From the NCBI RefSeq assembly GCF_014197265.1, contig NZ_JACIFH010000001.1, positions 2,418,001 through 2,482,000 of the forward strand: 64,000 bases of DNA, in the 5' to 3' direction. Position 1 is the first letter of the stretch; each line of letters starts with the position of its first letter. Below the pieces are notes generated by a model, which saw only the letters and a list, made by a program, of their open reading frames with translations, ran no database searches and had not been told where the DNA came from. The DNA comes from Microbacterium invictum (GTDB lineage Bacteria; Actinomycetota; Actinomycetes; Actinomycetales; Microbacteriaceae). Positions 51,251-60,445 of this stretch are shown piece after piece. Both the position numbers and the translations under genes were made by a program.

Positions 51251-52804
51251 TCAGTCGGCCGTAACGGGATAGATGGAACGGTAGTCGATCAGGTTGATCA
51301 TGAAGGGCTGGTGCGGAGCCGGCTGCACGCCGGCGACCGTATCGGTGTTCCAGCCGATCGTCTGCCCGCCGACGACGAACCCGCACGCGAGTGCCTCGTC
51401 GTCGATGATGATCTTCATGACCTCCTGCCAGAGGGCGTCGGCCTCGTCGGAGGAGCCGGCGGCCTTGGCTGCGTCGGCTGCGGCCTTCAGCTCCGCGCTC
51501 TCGTAGCCGGAGGGGTTCTGCCGTGCGGAGCCGGCGAACCAGCTCTGGTACCAGTCGTAGGGCGTGATCTCCTGGTTCTGGCCGACGCCCAGGCCATACT
51601 GGCCCGAGTTCCAAGTCGACTGGAAGTCGGGGACCGGCAGATCCTGCACCGTGATGTTCACGCCGTCGAGCTGGTTCATGTTGTCGGCGAAGAACTCGAG
51701 TTGCCCCTTCAAGAAGGGTGCAGCCGGGAACGTGCCCTCGACCGTGGCGCCATCGAGAAGCGACTGCGCCCCGTCGAGATCGAAGTCGTAGCCGACGATA
51801 TCGGCGTTATAGCCGGGCTCACCCTCGACGAAATGCTGGTTCGGGGTGTCGAGCGTGTCTGCCGCGAACTGCGCGTATCCTTCACGGTCGAGCGACATGC
51901 ACAGCGCCTTGCGGACGTCGACGTCACCGAATTCGCCATCGGGCGCGCGGTCGAAATAGACGACGTTGTTGCGGACGGCTGCGTAGTCGTACGAGTCGAT
52001 GTTGGCGACCCCGTCGATGCGAGGCTGCTGGTCGAGTTCCACATCGGTGACGTGCAGTTCGCTACCGAGCAGGCCGGCGACGGCCGAAGTGTCATCGGCG
52101 ATGGAGTAGAGCTCGACGTTCTCGAAGTGGACCGGCTCGCCCCAATATGCCTCGTTGAGCGTGAACGCCGCCTTCGTGCCCTCGACCGAGTTTCCGGCGT
52201 CGTACTTCCAGGGCCCCGTGCCGACCGGCTCGGTCACCACGGTGCCGTCGGCGATCGCCGTCGGGCTGGCGATGAGCACGTTGTTGCGAGTGAGCATGGT
52301 GAGGAACGTCGGCGACGGGAAGGCGAAGTTGACCTTCGCCGTGAATTCGTCGACGATGTCGACCGACTCGACGGCCTGGAGCGGACCCGAGTATGCCCCC
52401 GGGTTGTCACGGACGTACTCGAGGTTCGCCTTTACGGCCTCGGCGTTGAAAGGCGTTCCGTCGTGGAAGGTGACGTCATCGCGCAGCGTGAGGGTCAGCG
52501 CCATCGGCTCCTCGACCCACTCGGTGGCCAGGTTGGGCAGAATCTCGTTGTCCTCGCCCAGGAGCACGAGTGACTCGTAGGGGACGTAATAGTAGCCGGG
52601 CTCGATCCGGGCTCCCGGCGCCCAGGTGCTCGGTGCGGAACCCCAGTTGATCCGCAGCGTGCCGGTCGGTTCGCTCGGTGGACCCGAGGTCGTGCCGTCG
52701 TCGGTGGGCGCGGGCTCTTCGCCGCTCCCGGAACAGCCGGTGAGCATCACACCGGCGATGACCAATGGGGCCATCACCTTGATCCATCTGTTCTTCGTCG
52801 CCAT
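51251..52804 (-). CDS. Extracytoplasmic substrate-binding lipoprotein (peptide type)
   Basis: This 517-residue SBP family 5 protein has a lipoprotein signal (lipobox LTGC, Cys24), a Thr/Ser/Pro linker, and the lobes of DppA/OppA-like proteins (TLRDDVTFHDGTPFNAEAVKANLEYV, VVTEPVGTGPWKY). Family 5 binding proteins capture oligopeptides, nickel chelates, glycosides and other compounds, so the ligand is open. The ATG at 52804 follows a GGAGG-like site. It is first in the importer operon. Confidence 0.92.
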   Translation of the reverse strand: MATKNRWIKVMAPLVIAGVMLTGCSGSGEEPAPTDDGTTSGPPSEPTGTLRINWGSAPSTWAPGARIEPGYYYVPYESLVLLGEDNEILPNLATEWVEEPMALTLTLRDDVTFHDGTPFNAEAVKANLEYVRDNPGAYSGPLQAVESVDIVDEFTAKVNFAFPSPTFLTMLTRNNVLIASPTAIADGTVVTEPVGTGPWKYDAGNSVEGTKAAFTLNEAYWGEPVHFENVELYSIADDTSAVAGLLGSELHVTDVELDQQPRIDGVANIDSYDYAAVRNNVVYFDRAPDGEFGDVDVRKALCMSLDREGYAQFAADTLDTPNQHFVEGEPGYNADIVGYDFDLDGAQSLLDGATVEGTFPAAPFLKGQLEFFADNMNQLDGVNITVQDLPVPDFQSTWNSGQYGLGVGQNQEITPYDWYQSWFAGSARQNPSGYESAELKAAADAAKAAGSSDEADALWQEVMKIIIDDEALACGFVVGGQTIGWNTDTVAGVQPAPHQPFMINLIDYRSIYPVTAD

Positions 52805-52825
52805 GAGACGCCTCCTCGCGTCGAT

Positions 52826-52847
52826 CCGAGTGCAGCGATGCACTCGG
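52826..52847. promoter_or_regulatory. Inverted repeat upstream of the binding-protein gene
   Basis: CCGAGTGCA-GCGA-TGCACTCGG is a perfect 9-4-9 inverted repeat 21 bp before the start. It could be an operator or a leader hairpin. Confidence 0.5.
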
Positions 52848-52988
52848 CACTGTCTGTCAGGTCACCCCAGTAGGTGCTCGGGTCCTGCAACGGTACATAC
52901 GTGCTGCCCGCCGGACCCAGCCCCCAACCGGCAAGCTAACCGTGCATGATCTGCGGGGTGCCCCGCCGGTGCCGGATGCCGGTGGTGA

Positions 52989-54566
52989 TCACGAGTTCGC
53001 CTGCCATGCGGGCAAGCCCCGCGCCTCATACATCGCGACCAGCTCGGGGAACGGGATCACCCCATGCGCGTCGGCCCATGCCTGCCAGGCGGTGGCGAGC
53101 TCGGCGACCAGCTCGGCGCGCTCTGCGGCGAGGTCGCGCCGCTCGGCACGATCGATGTCGAGGTCATAGAGCTCCCACGCCATGCCGACCTCGCGGACCA
53201 GCTTGAACCGGCCGCGCCGGATCGCGGCATTGCCGATGTGCTCCCAGCACAGGTCGCGCTCCGGCATCCGCTCGCCGCGGAGCATGCCGACCAAGCTCAC
53301 GCCGGTGACCGCCTCAGGCAGCGAACCGTCGGTCGCCTCGAGCACCGTGGGAAGCAGGTCTGTGACGTGCGCAGGGTCGTGGACGACATCGCCGCCGCCG
53401 ACGCCACCGGCGGGCCAGCTCACGATGAGCGGGGCCGCGATGCCGCCCTCGTGGACCCAGGACTTGTACAGCCGGAACGGCGTGTTCGAGAGGTGCGCCC
53501 AAGCGCGCCCGTAGCTCGCGTAGGTGTCTTCGCCGCCGGGAAGGATCGAGGGGTCGTTGCCGATCGCCACGGGTCGTCCGTCGCGGGTGCTGTCGGGCGT
53601 GACGTGCGGTGCGAAGCGTCGCCCGATCGGGATCTCCATGGCTTCGGCGCCGTTGTCACTGAGGAAGAGGATGAGGGTGTTGTCATAGGTGCCGGCGGCA
53701 TCCAATTCTGCCAGCACACGTCCTACGGCACGATCCATCGCCACGACCTGGGCCGCGTAGACCTCCATCCGGCTGGCCTGCCAGTCGGGCTGTTCGGCGT
53801 CTTCCCATGCCGGAACCTCCTGGTCACGCGGGGCCGGATGGATCTGGGTCGGGAAGAGCCCCAGCTCGGTCTGCCGTGCGCTGCGCTGCGTGCGGAGTGC
53901 GTCCCAACCTGCCGCGTAGCGGCCGGCGTGCGTCGCGATGTCTTCCTCGAACGCCTGCAGCGGCCAATGTGGCGCGGTCAGGGCGAGGTATAGGCAGTAC
54001 GGCTGCCGCTGGGCCGTCTGCTGCCGCACGAAATCGGCCGCGTGATCGGCCAGCGCGTCGGTGAGATAGAAATCGGCCCGCTGCGCGTCGGCCTCGGCAT
54101 CCGCTTCTCCGGCACGGAACGCCTTCGGATTGAAATAGCTCGTGCCGCCGCCGAGTATGCCGTAGAAGTCATCGAAGCCACGCCGGGTCGGCCAGGTCTC
54201 ATCGGGCTCGGTTACCTCGCTCGACAGGTGCCACTTGCCCGTGAGCGACGTCACGTACCCGGCGTCGCGCAGCAGCGACCCGAGCGTCGGAACATCGGGA
54301 TCGAGCGAGCCGCGGTACCCGACGGGCCGGGTGAGCACGCCGATCCCCACCTCGTGCGACGGTCTGCCGGTCAGCAACGACGCCCGTGTCGGACTGCATC
54401 GCGGGGTGGTGTAGAAGCTGCTGAAGCGGGTGCCGCGTTCGGCCAGCCGATCGAGGTTCGGAGTCGGGATCTCCCCTCCATACGCCGCGAGGTCCGAGAA
54501 GCCGAGGTCGTCGACGAGGATCACGATCACGTCGGGTCGGGCGGGCGGGCTGGCAAGCGGCGTCAT
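52989..54566 (-). CDS. Arylsulfatase family enzyme
   Basis: This 525-residue sulfatase has the formylglycine motif CSPTR (Cys57, in the set CSPTRASLLTGRPS), metal Asp pair VDDLG, GKWHL and HEGGIAAPLIVSWPAGG. The active-site Cys must be oxidised by a formylglycine-generating enzyme encoded elsewhere. There is no signal peptide, so the enzyme is cytosolic and acts on imported sulfate esters. I chose the ATG at 54566 after AAGGA. It stands alone between the importer and the demethylase and could free phenolic groups before demethylation. Confidence 0.92.
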   Translation of the reverse strand: MTPLASPPARPDVIVILVDDLGFSDLAAYGGEIPTPNLDRLAERGTRFSSFYTTPRCSPTRASLLTGRPSHEVGIGVLTRPVGYRGSLDPDVPTLGSLLRDAGYVTSLTGKWHLSSEVTEPDETWPTRRGFDDFYGILGGGTSYFNPKAFRAGEADAEADAQRADFYLTDALADHAADFVRQQTAQRQPYCLYLALTAPHWPLQAFEEDIATHAGRYAAGWDALRTQRSARQTELGLFPTQIHPAPRDQEVPAWEDAEQPDWQASRMEVYAAQVVAMDRAVGRVLAELDAAGTYDNTLILFLSDNGAEAMEIPIGRRFAPHVTPDSTRDGRPVAIGNDPSILPGGEDTYASYGRAWAHLSNTPFRLYKSWVHEGGIAAPLIVSWPAGGVGGGDVVHDPAHVTDLLPTVLEATDGSLPEAVTGVSLVGMLRGERMPERDLCWEHIGNAAIRRGRFKLVREVGMAWELYDLDIDRAERRDLAAERAELVAELATAWQAWADAHGVIPFPELVAMYEARGLPAWQANS

Positions 54567-54705
54567 CGCAGTTCCTTGCGGGTCATTGGCGGGATCCAAC
54601 CAGTCTGACGTGGTCGAGGTCACTCCTGATGCACACCAAGAATGCAGGCGGCACGATGGAGAGCCGAGAGGGTCGCGACTCCTCCCGGCTCTCGTCAGCG
54701 CTGTG

Positions 54706-56091
54706 TCATCCGGCAGTGGACATGGTCAGCCCGCGGTTGCCCGAACCCTCGGTGGTGTCCGAGAACGGGCGCGGGATGACGGTGGCGCGCACCCGTGTCT
54801 GGGCGTGCCGCTCGTAGAACGGACTGTCGACACTTCCCGCGGGCTCACCCCAGATGAGTTCGACCTCGTCGCCCGCTTGCACGTCTTCGTCGATCGAGCC
54901 CAGCGAGATCCAGCTGCGCGTGTTCGAGGAGTAGATCGTGAGGTTCATGTTGCCGACGTGGGCTCCGGCCTTGTCGAGACGATCGAACTGACACGCGGTG
55001 TAGGTCGCGAACGGCATCTCCAGGTACTTGCTGCGCGCTGCCCCGCGGTCGTACATGCTCGCGAAGATGCCGGCCACATCGTCCTTGTTCCACTCCACCC
55101 ATGCCTTGCGGCGGTGGGGGTCGCCCTGGCGCGCCTCGAGCGCCGCGCGCCCGATGAAGTCGTGGTCGAACTTCGCGATGTGCGTGTAGCCGAGGTCCCA
55201 CGGGGTGACGTAGTAGTCCTCGATGCGCTCGGCGACGAAGCTGCCCGCCAGAGCGAGAGTGCCTTCGAACGACCGGGCGTTCTGCCATTCGCGGAACGGC
55301 TTCATCTCGGGCTGCGAGTAGACGGCCGGGAGGGTGTTCGCGATCCAGCCCGACTCGGTGGCCACCGATGCGTATGCCCGGCCGCCGATCTGGGTGATGC
55401 CGAACTCCGCCCCGGCCTCGAGCAGGGTCTCGCGCACGCCCTCGAGCTCGGAGTACGGTCCGAAGAACTCGAGCCCGGGGAAACCCGACATGCGGTGGTT
55501 CAGCGCCGTGGCCTCGTACTTCCCGATCTTGAACCTTCCCATGTGGAAGAACTTGATCTCGGGCATGGGGCCGCCGTTGACCTTCTCGAAGATCTCCCCA
55601 GCCGTCGGGCCCTGCAGCTGAAGGCGGTACAGCTCGCGGGTCCCCGTCGGATTCATGACAAGACGCTCGTCCTTACGGACCTCGACGTTCCAGCCGCCGG
55701 TCTCGGCGTGGAACTGCACCCAGTTCAGCGCCGGCGGGCGACCGACGATCCGCACCAGGTTCTCGCCGAGGCAGAACAGGATGGCATCGCCGACCATGTT
55801 GCCGTCATGGCCGACGGCGATGAGCTGCTTCGCCTTCATCGGGCCGAAGTTGCGGAAGCTGTTCGCGCCGAGGTGCTCCAGAAGTCGGAAGACGTCGGGG
55901 CCTTCGACGATGAGGTCGGGCATGTGGAGCGACAGGTCCATCAGCGCCGCCGTCGTGCGCCAGGACTCCTGCTCGTCGCGCCAGTTCGTGAACTCGGGCT
56001 TGACCGGGAACACATACGCGCCGGAGCGACCGCTGCGCAGCAGCTGCAGGGGTCCGCCGACTCGCTGGATCTCATCTTCGAGGCTTGCCAT
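54706..56091 (-). CDS. LigM/DesA-like THF-dependent O-demethylase 1
   Basis: This 461-residue GcvT-family protein resembles vanillate/3-O-methylgallate and syringate O-demethylases (LigM, DesA), which move an aromatic O-methyl group to tetrahydrofolate. It has SGRSGAYVFPVKPEFTNWRDEQ, the active-region DLSLHMPDL, GPTAGEIFEKVNGG, GGRAYASVATESGWIANTLPAVY, DYYVTPWDLGYTHIAKFDHDFIGRAAL and VEWNKDDVAG. Tyr and His of the LigM aromatic pocket are present in part. AAAGGA precedes the ATG. It is divergent from a MarR gene, with an 8-4-8 operator between. Confidence 0.9.
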   Translation of the reverse strand: MASLEDEIQRVGGPLQLLRSGRSGAYVFPVKPEFTNWRDEQESWRTTAALMDLSLHMPDLIVEGPDVFRLLEHLGANSFRNFGPMKAKQLIAVGHDGNMVGDAILFCLGENLVRIVGRPPALNWVQFHAETGGWNVEVRKDERLVMNPTGTRELYRLQLQGPTAGEIFEKVNGGPMPEIKFFHMGRFKIGKYEATALNHRMSGFPGLEFFGPYSELEGVRETLLEAGAEFGITQIGGRAYASVATESGWIANTLPAVYSQPEMKPFREWQNARSFEGTLALAGSFVAERIEDYYVTPWDLGYTHIAKFDHDFIGRAALEARQGDPHRRKAWVEWNKDDVAGIFASMYDRGAARSKYLEMPFATYTACQFDRLDKAGAHVGNMNLTIYSSNTRSWISLGSIDEDVQAGDEVELIWGEPAGSVDSPFYERHAQTRVRATVIPRPFSDTTEGSGNRGLTMSTAG

Positions 56092-56138
56092 CTTTCGTCC
56101 TTTCAGGCTGTCTCCGCTGCTCTGCGGAACGATTCGAC

Positions 56139-56158
56139 TGTATCAGTTCCCTGAAACA
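56139..56158. promoter_or_regulatory. 8-4-8 inverted-repeat operator A
   Basis: TGTATCAG-TTCC-CTGAAACA lies between divergent demethylase 1 and the MarR gene. Seven of eight arm positions pair. Related elements lie at 61381-61400 and 61626-61645, so it is the best candidate for a shared operator of the region. Confidence 0.65.
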
Positions 56159-56249
56159 TTGGCAGTGGTAACCATATATTTGCGATCCGCTCATAGATTG
56201 CAGGTTCGTGCAAGAATGGGCCGATCCCGCGACGAACGAGAGGCAGCGG

Positions 56250-56732
56250 ATGCCGAAAGACGACACGCCGGACTGGCAGAGCGGTCTGCCGTTCACCCTG
56301 TGGCGGACTCAGCACGCCGTCCATCGTCGCGTGCAGGAGGCGTTCGAGGGCATGGACGTCACGATCACGCAGCTCGGGCTGGTGGTCCATCTCGACGACC
56401 TCGGCCACATGTCGGCGTCCGACCTGGCGCGTCGCTTCCGGCTGACGCCCCAGAGTGTGACGACCGCCCTGGGCGGGCTGGAACGCGCCGGCTGGGTGCG
56501 GCGGCTTCCGCATCCGGTGCACCGTAAGGTCATCTGGTACGAACTGACCGCCGACGGGGTCTCCCGTGTCGCGGAGGCGCGCACGCGCATGAGCCGGGTG
56601 ACGGCACAGATCGATGACCTGATCGGCGCAGACCGGCGCCGCGAACTGACCGAGAGGCTTTCGGAACTGGCCACCGCGATCGACGGCGAACTGCCTCCCC
56701 CGGGACCGCTGTGGCCCGCACCGCGGGCGTGA
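56250..56732 (+). CDS. MarR-family regulator of the demethylation region
   Basis: This regulator of about 160 residues has a MarR winged helix: MDVTITQLGLVVHLDDLGHMSASDLARRFRLTPQSVTTALGGLERAGWVRRLPHPVHRKVIWYELTADGVSRVAEA. The ATG at 56250 has AGAGG upstream; a GTG at 56208 in the same frame is possible. It is divergent from demethylase 1, and probably binds the 8-4-8 repeats shared by the demethylase and purU promoters. Confidence 0.88.
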   Translation: MPKDDTPDWQSGLPFTLWRTQHAVHRRVQEAFEGMDVTITQLGLVVHLDDLGHMSASDLARRFRLTPQSVTTALGGLERAGWVRRLPHPVHRKVIWYELTADGVSRVAEARTRMSRVTAQIDDLIGADRRRELTERLSELATAIDGELPPPGPLWPAPRA

Positions 56733-56763
56733 GCTCGCCGGCGGGCCGCGATTCGAGCCGTCC

Positions 56764-58116
56764 CTAGAGACGCGCCAGTGCGTCGATGTCTTCGAGAAAG
56801 TCGCGCACTGCGCTCTTGGAGACGGTGGCACGCGTCGAACGCAGCGCGCGCAGGTAGTGCGCCGTGCTGAGCAGCACGGGCGAATCGTCATCCGTTTCGG
56901 GCAGCACGATCGTGCCGGTGGCCGTCGACACCGGCGCCGCGCGAAGCGCGCCGGCCAGCGCGTCCTGGGCCGCGTGCCGCACGGCATACTCGATGTCGGC
57001 GGGGGTGAGGCCTTCGCTGGCGTCGACCAGCGCGTCGAGGTCGATGCCGTCGATCACACCGACCGGCACATATCGCCCCCAGATCGCCCGCCGGGCCTCG
57101 GCATCGGGAAGCCCGATCGGCACAACGTAGTCGAACCGCCCGTGGCGCAGGAACGCGGCGTCGAGAGCGCGTACGAAGTTCGTCGCGCAGATGAGCAGCC
57201 GGCCGTCGAGATCACGGAACTCGGACAGCAGCTTGAGCAGTTCGTTCGTCACGCCCTGCGTCGGCGACGGCGGGTCGCCACGGCGCCGTGAGGCGATCTC
57301 CTCCACTTCATCGATGAAGACGACCGCGTGCTCGAGTTCGGCGACCGTCTCGAACGTCTGGCGGAGTGCCGCCGGGAGCCCGCCCGGTGAGTCCGCGAGG
57401 CGCGAGGGGAAGAGCTCTACGAACGGCCAGTCCAGTCGCGAGGCGATCGCCTTCGCGAACGTCGTCTTGCCCGTTCCCGGTGGCCCGAAGAGCATGACGG
57501 CGCGCGGCGGCAGGACGCCGTAGCGGCTGGCCAGCGCCGGCCGCGCGAGCGGCGTCACGAGGCGCTCCTCGAGGAGCATCTTCTCCTTGGTCATGCCCGC
57601 GACGTTCCGCCACAGGTGTCGCGGCAGGATGCGTCCGCCGACCTCCTTCAGCAGATCGAGCTCACGGCGCTGCACCGGAAGCGGGCGCTCGAGGTATCGC
57701 AGCTGATGCCGCACCTCGAAGCCGTTCCCGACCAGGTGCGACACGCCGTTGCCTGAGTCGGCGACCAGAACCGACAGCTTGCCCAGTCCGAGCGGTGCCA
57801 TCCGGCGCTCGAGCCGGTCGAGCAACGCGGCACCGATGCGCTCCGGCTCGGCTGCGGGGGCCTCGTCGGTGAAGACGGTGAAGAACACGATCCAGCCCTG
57901 CGCGTGAGCAGCTCGGCCGACGGCGGCACCGAGGATTCGCTCGCCCGCGACCGCGACGACGGCATGGTCGGCCTGGCACGATGCGATCACTTCGGCCAGG
58001 GAGTACACCGGCGCTTCGCCGGTGTCGTGCGCGTGCTCCCACAGCCGGACGATCCCATCGAGGTCGTCGTCGTGGAAGTCGCGGATGTGCGCGTGGCTCT
58101 GCGTCCGGTGGTTCAC
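56764..58116 (-). CDS. GNAT-AAA ATPase fusion protein
   Basis: This 450-residue protein has a GNAT-like N-terminal domain (about 10-145: HIRDFHDDDLDGIVRLWEHAH, HAVVAVAGERILGAAVGRA, VSHLVGNGFEVRHQLRYLER) and a C-terminal AAA ATPase domain: Walker A GPPGTGKTT (211-219), Walker B VVFIDEVEEIA (D269, E270), sensor ICATN (Asn313), and RHGRFD with likely Arg finger. The combination is unusual. It is the last gene of a purU-metF-demethylase 2 unit, 63 bp after demethylase 2. It could remodel or modify a demethylase or a folate-linked enzyme; no function can be claimed. GGAGGA precedes the GTG at 58116. Confidence 0.85.
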   Translation of the reverse strand: MNHRTQSHAHIRDFHDDDLDGIVRLWEHAHDTGEAPVYSLAEVIASCQADHAVVAVAGERILGAAVGRAAHAQGWIVFFTVFTDEAPAAEPERIGAALLDRLERRMAPLGLGKLSVLVADSGNGVSHLVGNGFEVRHQLRYLERPLPVQRRELDLLKEVGGRILPRHLWRNVAGMTKEKMLLEERLVTPLARPALASRYGVLPPRAVMLFGPPGTGKTTFAKAIASRLDWPFVELFPSRLADSPGGLPAALRQTFETVAELEHAVVFIDEVEEIASRRRGDPPSPTQGVTNELLKLLSEFRDLDGRLLICATNFVRALDAAFLRHGRFDYVVPIGLPDAEARRAIWGRYVPVGVIDGIDLDALVDASEGLTPADIEYAVRHAAQDALAGALRAAPVSTATGTIVLPETDDDSPVLLSTAHYLRALRSTRATVSKSAVRDFLEDIDALARL

Positions 58117-58179
58117 GCCGTGTCCTCCGATGTCGTTTGCGCGGGTCGCCGACGTGAGTCCGCAGGCGACCCGCACACG

Positions 58180-59535
58180 TCAGACCGTCGCGTTCGCCCG
58201 GTAGGCGGTGCGCGCGAACTCGTCATAGGGCGAGTTCTGCACGGTCGCGCGGATACGCGGGAAGCCGAGGTCGGCCTCCGGCGCCGTGCCGTGACCGGGA
58301 TGCTCGCCCCATACGACCTCGACCCGGGTGCCGGCGGCGGCGACCGAGTGATCGACGAGCGCCAGTGACAGCACGGTGCCGACGGGTGCGATGTTCGAGG
58401 TCCAGAACGTCATCCCCTGCAGCCGGCCGTCGCGCTCGATGCGGAAGCGGCTGTACGTGTTCAGGTAGTCCGCCGCACCCGTCCCCAGCACGCGCGCGAC
58501 GTCGTCGCGGTCGAACTCGAGGGTGACCTTCGTGCGGCGCGCCTCGTCGCGGGCCGCCTCGAGCGCGTCGCGGCCGATGAAGTCGTGGGTGAACGAGATC
58601 GAGCGGCCGTAGCCGAGCTCCCACGGCGACACGTAGTAGTCGGCGATATCGTCGGAGTAGAAGCTGCCGCCGAGCGGTTTCATGCCCTCGTACGAGAACT
58701 TCGGCAGCCAGCGCCGGTAGTCCTCGAGGCGAGGGTCGGTGTAGATCGCGGGTGTCGGAGTCGGGATCCAGCCGCTCTCCACGCCGTTGGTGAAGTACGC
58801 CTTGCCGCCGACGGGATGGATGCCGAACGACTCACCGGCGGTCAGCAGAGCCTCTTTGACTGCGTTGTAGTGGACGAAGTCCCCGATGAACTCGTAGCCG
58901 GCCTGTCCCGCCATGCCGTGGCGCAGTGCGCGGACGGGGATGCCGTTCAGTTCGACCTGCACGGAGTGGAAGAACTTGACTTCGGGCAGCGGTCCGCCGA
59001 ACGCGCGCTCGACGGCGTACGCGGCGAGCGGACCCTGCACCTGGAAGCGGAACAGCTTCGGGTCGCCGTGCTTGCGGACCGACGAGTCGGGGTCGGTCGT
59101 GTACGCGACGTCGTATCCGCCCGTCGCGGCGTGGTACTTGACCCAGTTCTGCGCAGCGGGGACCCCCGTGAGGGTGAACGCCTCCTCGCCGGTGCGCAGC
59201 AGGATGCCGTCGACGATGATGTTGCCGTCGTACGACACCGGGACGAACTGCTTGGCCTGCCCGATCGCGAAGCTGTCGTAGTTGTTGGCGCTGACCTCGC
59301 GCAGCAGGCGCACGGCATCCGGCCCTTCGAGGAAGGTGTCGAACATGTGGAACGACAGATCGAACAGCGCGACGTTCTGGCGCCATGCGGCCTGCTCGGC
59401 ACCCCAGCCCGCGAACTCGGGCTCGACGACGGGAACCGTCCAGGCCGGCGCGCCGGGCTTCCAGAGCAGCTCGATCGGGGAGCCGGCCTGATCGATGGCG
59501 TCCTGCAGGGTGGGGGCGTTCACGGGGGCGTTCAT
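58180..59535 (-). CDS. LigM/DesA-like THF-dependent O-demethylase 2
   Basis: This 451-residue protein belongs to the same GcvT family, with DLSFHMFDTFLEGP, IGQAKQFVPVSYDGNIIVDGILL, LRHGMAGQAGYEFIGDFVHY, GGKAYFTNGVESGWIPTPTPAIYTD, DYYVSPWELGYGRSISFTHDFIGRDAL and VVWGEHPGHG. It is much closer to demethylase 3 than to 1; at the N terminus it reads SPIELLWKPGAPAW where 1 has SGAYVFP, implying another substrate. CAGGAGAG precedes the ATG. It lies 23 bp after the metF stop. Confidence 0.9.
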   Translation of the reverse strand: MNAPVNAPTLQDAIDQAGSPIELLWKPGAPAWTVPVVEPEFAGWGAEQAAWRQNVALFDLSFHMFDTFLEGPDAVRLLREVSANNYDSFAIGQAKQFVPVSYDGNIIVDGILLRTGEEAFTLTGVPAAQNWVKYHAATGGYDVAYTTDPDSSVRKHGDPKLFRFQVQGPLAAYAVERAFGGPLPEVKFFHSVQVELNGIPVRALRHGMAGQAGYEFIGDFVHYNAVKEALLTAGESFGIHPVGGKAYFTNGVESGWIPTPTPAIYTDPRLEDYRRWLPKFSYEGMKPLGGSFYSDDIADYYVSPWELGYGRSISFTHDFIGRDALEAARDEARRTKVTLEFDRDDVARVLGTGAADYLNTYSRFRIERDGRLQGMTFWTSNIAPVGTVLSLALVDHSVAAAGTRVEVVWGEHPGHGTAPEADLGFPRIRATVQNSPYDEFARTAYRANATV

Positions 59536-59558
59536 GGTTCTCTCCTGGGTGTGGCGCA

Positions 59559-60407
59559 TCAGCGCGCGCGGAAGTCGCGGATCCACTCGCTCGTGGCCGT
59601 GAGGCCGCCGAACGTGTAGAAGTGAAGGTGCACGCGGCCGTGCCGTGCGGGGTCGTAACCGGCGGCCAGCGCGCCGATGAGCTTGTCGGGTCCTGCGGTG
59701 CCGATCAGGTTCGTCAGCGAGAAGCCGTACTTCTTGACGATCATGGCGTTCGCGCCGATGCCGAAGCGCCGCGCGAAGCCGATCAGTCGCTTCACACCCG
59801 CCGGACCGGGCACCCCGATGCGGATCGGCAGGTCGATCCCCTCGGCGCGCACCTTCTCGATCCATGCCAGCACCGGCGACTCGTCGAACGCGAACTGCGT
59901 GATGATCGTGCCCTCGAGCCCTTGCTCGCGCAGCGCCGCGGCCTTGCCGCGCAGCGCGGCCCACAGCACGTCGTCGGGGATGTCGGGATGGCCTTCGGGG
60001 TAGCCGGCGATGCTGACGTGGCGCACGCCGTACTTCGGGAGCAGGCCGGTGCGGATCACGGACTCGGAGTCGGCGTACGGGCCTTCGGGCGTCGCCGGAT
60101 CGCCGCCCACGGCGAAGATGCTCTCGCTCGCCCCGGCGGCCTGCAGCGCGCCGAGGTACTCCTCGAGCTCGGCTCGGCCGTGCAGCCGGCGCGCCGAGAT
60201 GTGGGGCACCGGTGTGAATCCGCCGCCCAGCACCGCCGCGGCTGCGGTGAGCCGCATCGGCAGGTCCTCGTTGCCGAGGAAGGTGACGTTGATGCGTGTG
60301 CCGGCCGGGATCGCGGCGGCCGCCGATCTCAGATCCTCGGTGTCCTTTCCGGTCATCTCGAGCGAGAAGTCGGTGAGCAGAGCGATGCTCGTGGCGGGGT
60401 TCGTCAT
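59559..60407 (-). CDS. metF: Methylenetetrahydrofolate reductase
   Basis: This 282-residue protein is a short MetF: FSLEMTGKDTEDL, RINVTFLGNEDLPMRL, FAVGGDPATPEGPYADSESVI, TIITQFAFDESPVLAWIEKVRAEGIDLPIRIGVPGPAGVKRLIGFARRFGI. It uses FAD and probably NAD(P)H to interconvert 5-methyl- and 5,10-methylene-tetrahydrofolate. In a demethylation cluster it runs oxidatively, regenerating the carrier. In Sphingobium SYK-6 metF sits with ligM, which supports this role. Confidence 0.93.
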   Translation of the reverse strand: MTNPATSIALLTDFSLEMTGKDTEDLRSAAAAIPAGTRINVTFLGNEDLPMRLTAAAAVLGGGFTPVPHISARRLHGRAELEEYLGALQAAGASESIFAVGGDPATPEGPYADSESVIRTGLLPKYGVRHVSIAGYPEGHPDIPDDVLWAALRGKAAALREQGLEGTIITQFAFDESPVLAWIEKVRAEGIDLPIRIGVPGPAGVKRLIGFARRFGIGANAMIVKKYGFSLTNLIGTAGPDKLIGALAAGYDPARHGRVHLHFYTFGGLTATSEWIRDFRAR

Positions 60408-60445
60408 TGAAAGTGCCGTTCTCTTGTTGTGGGTAGTGAATGGCG

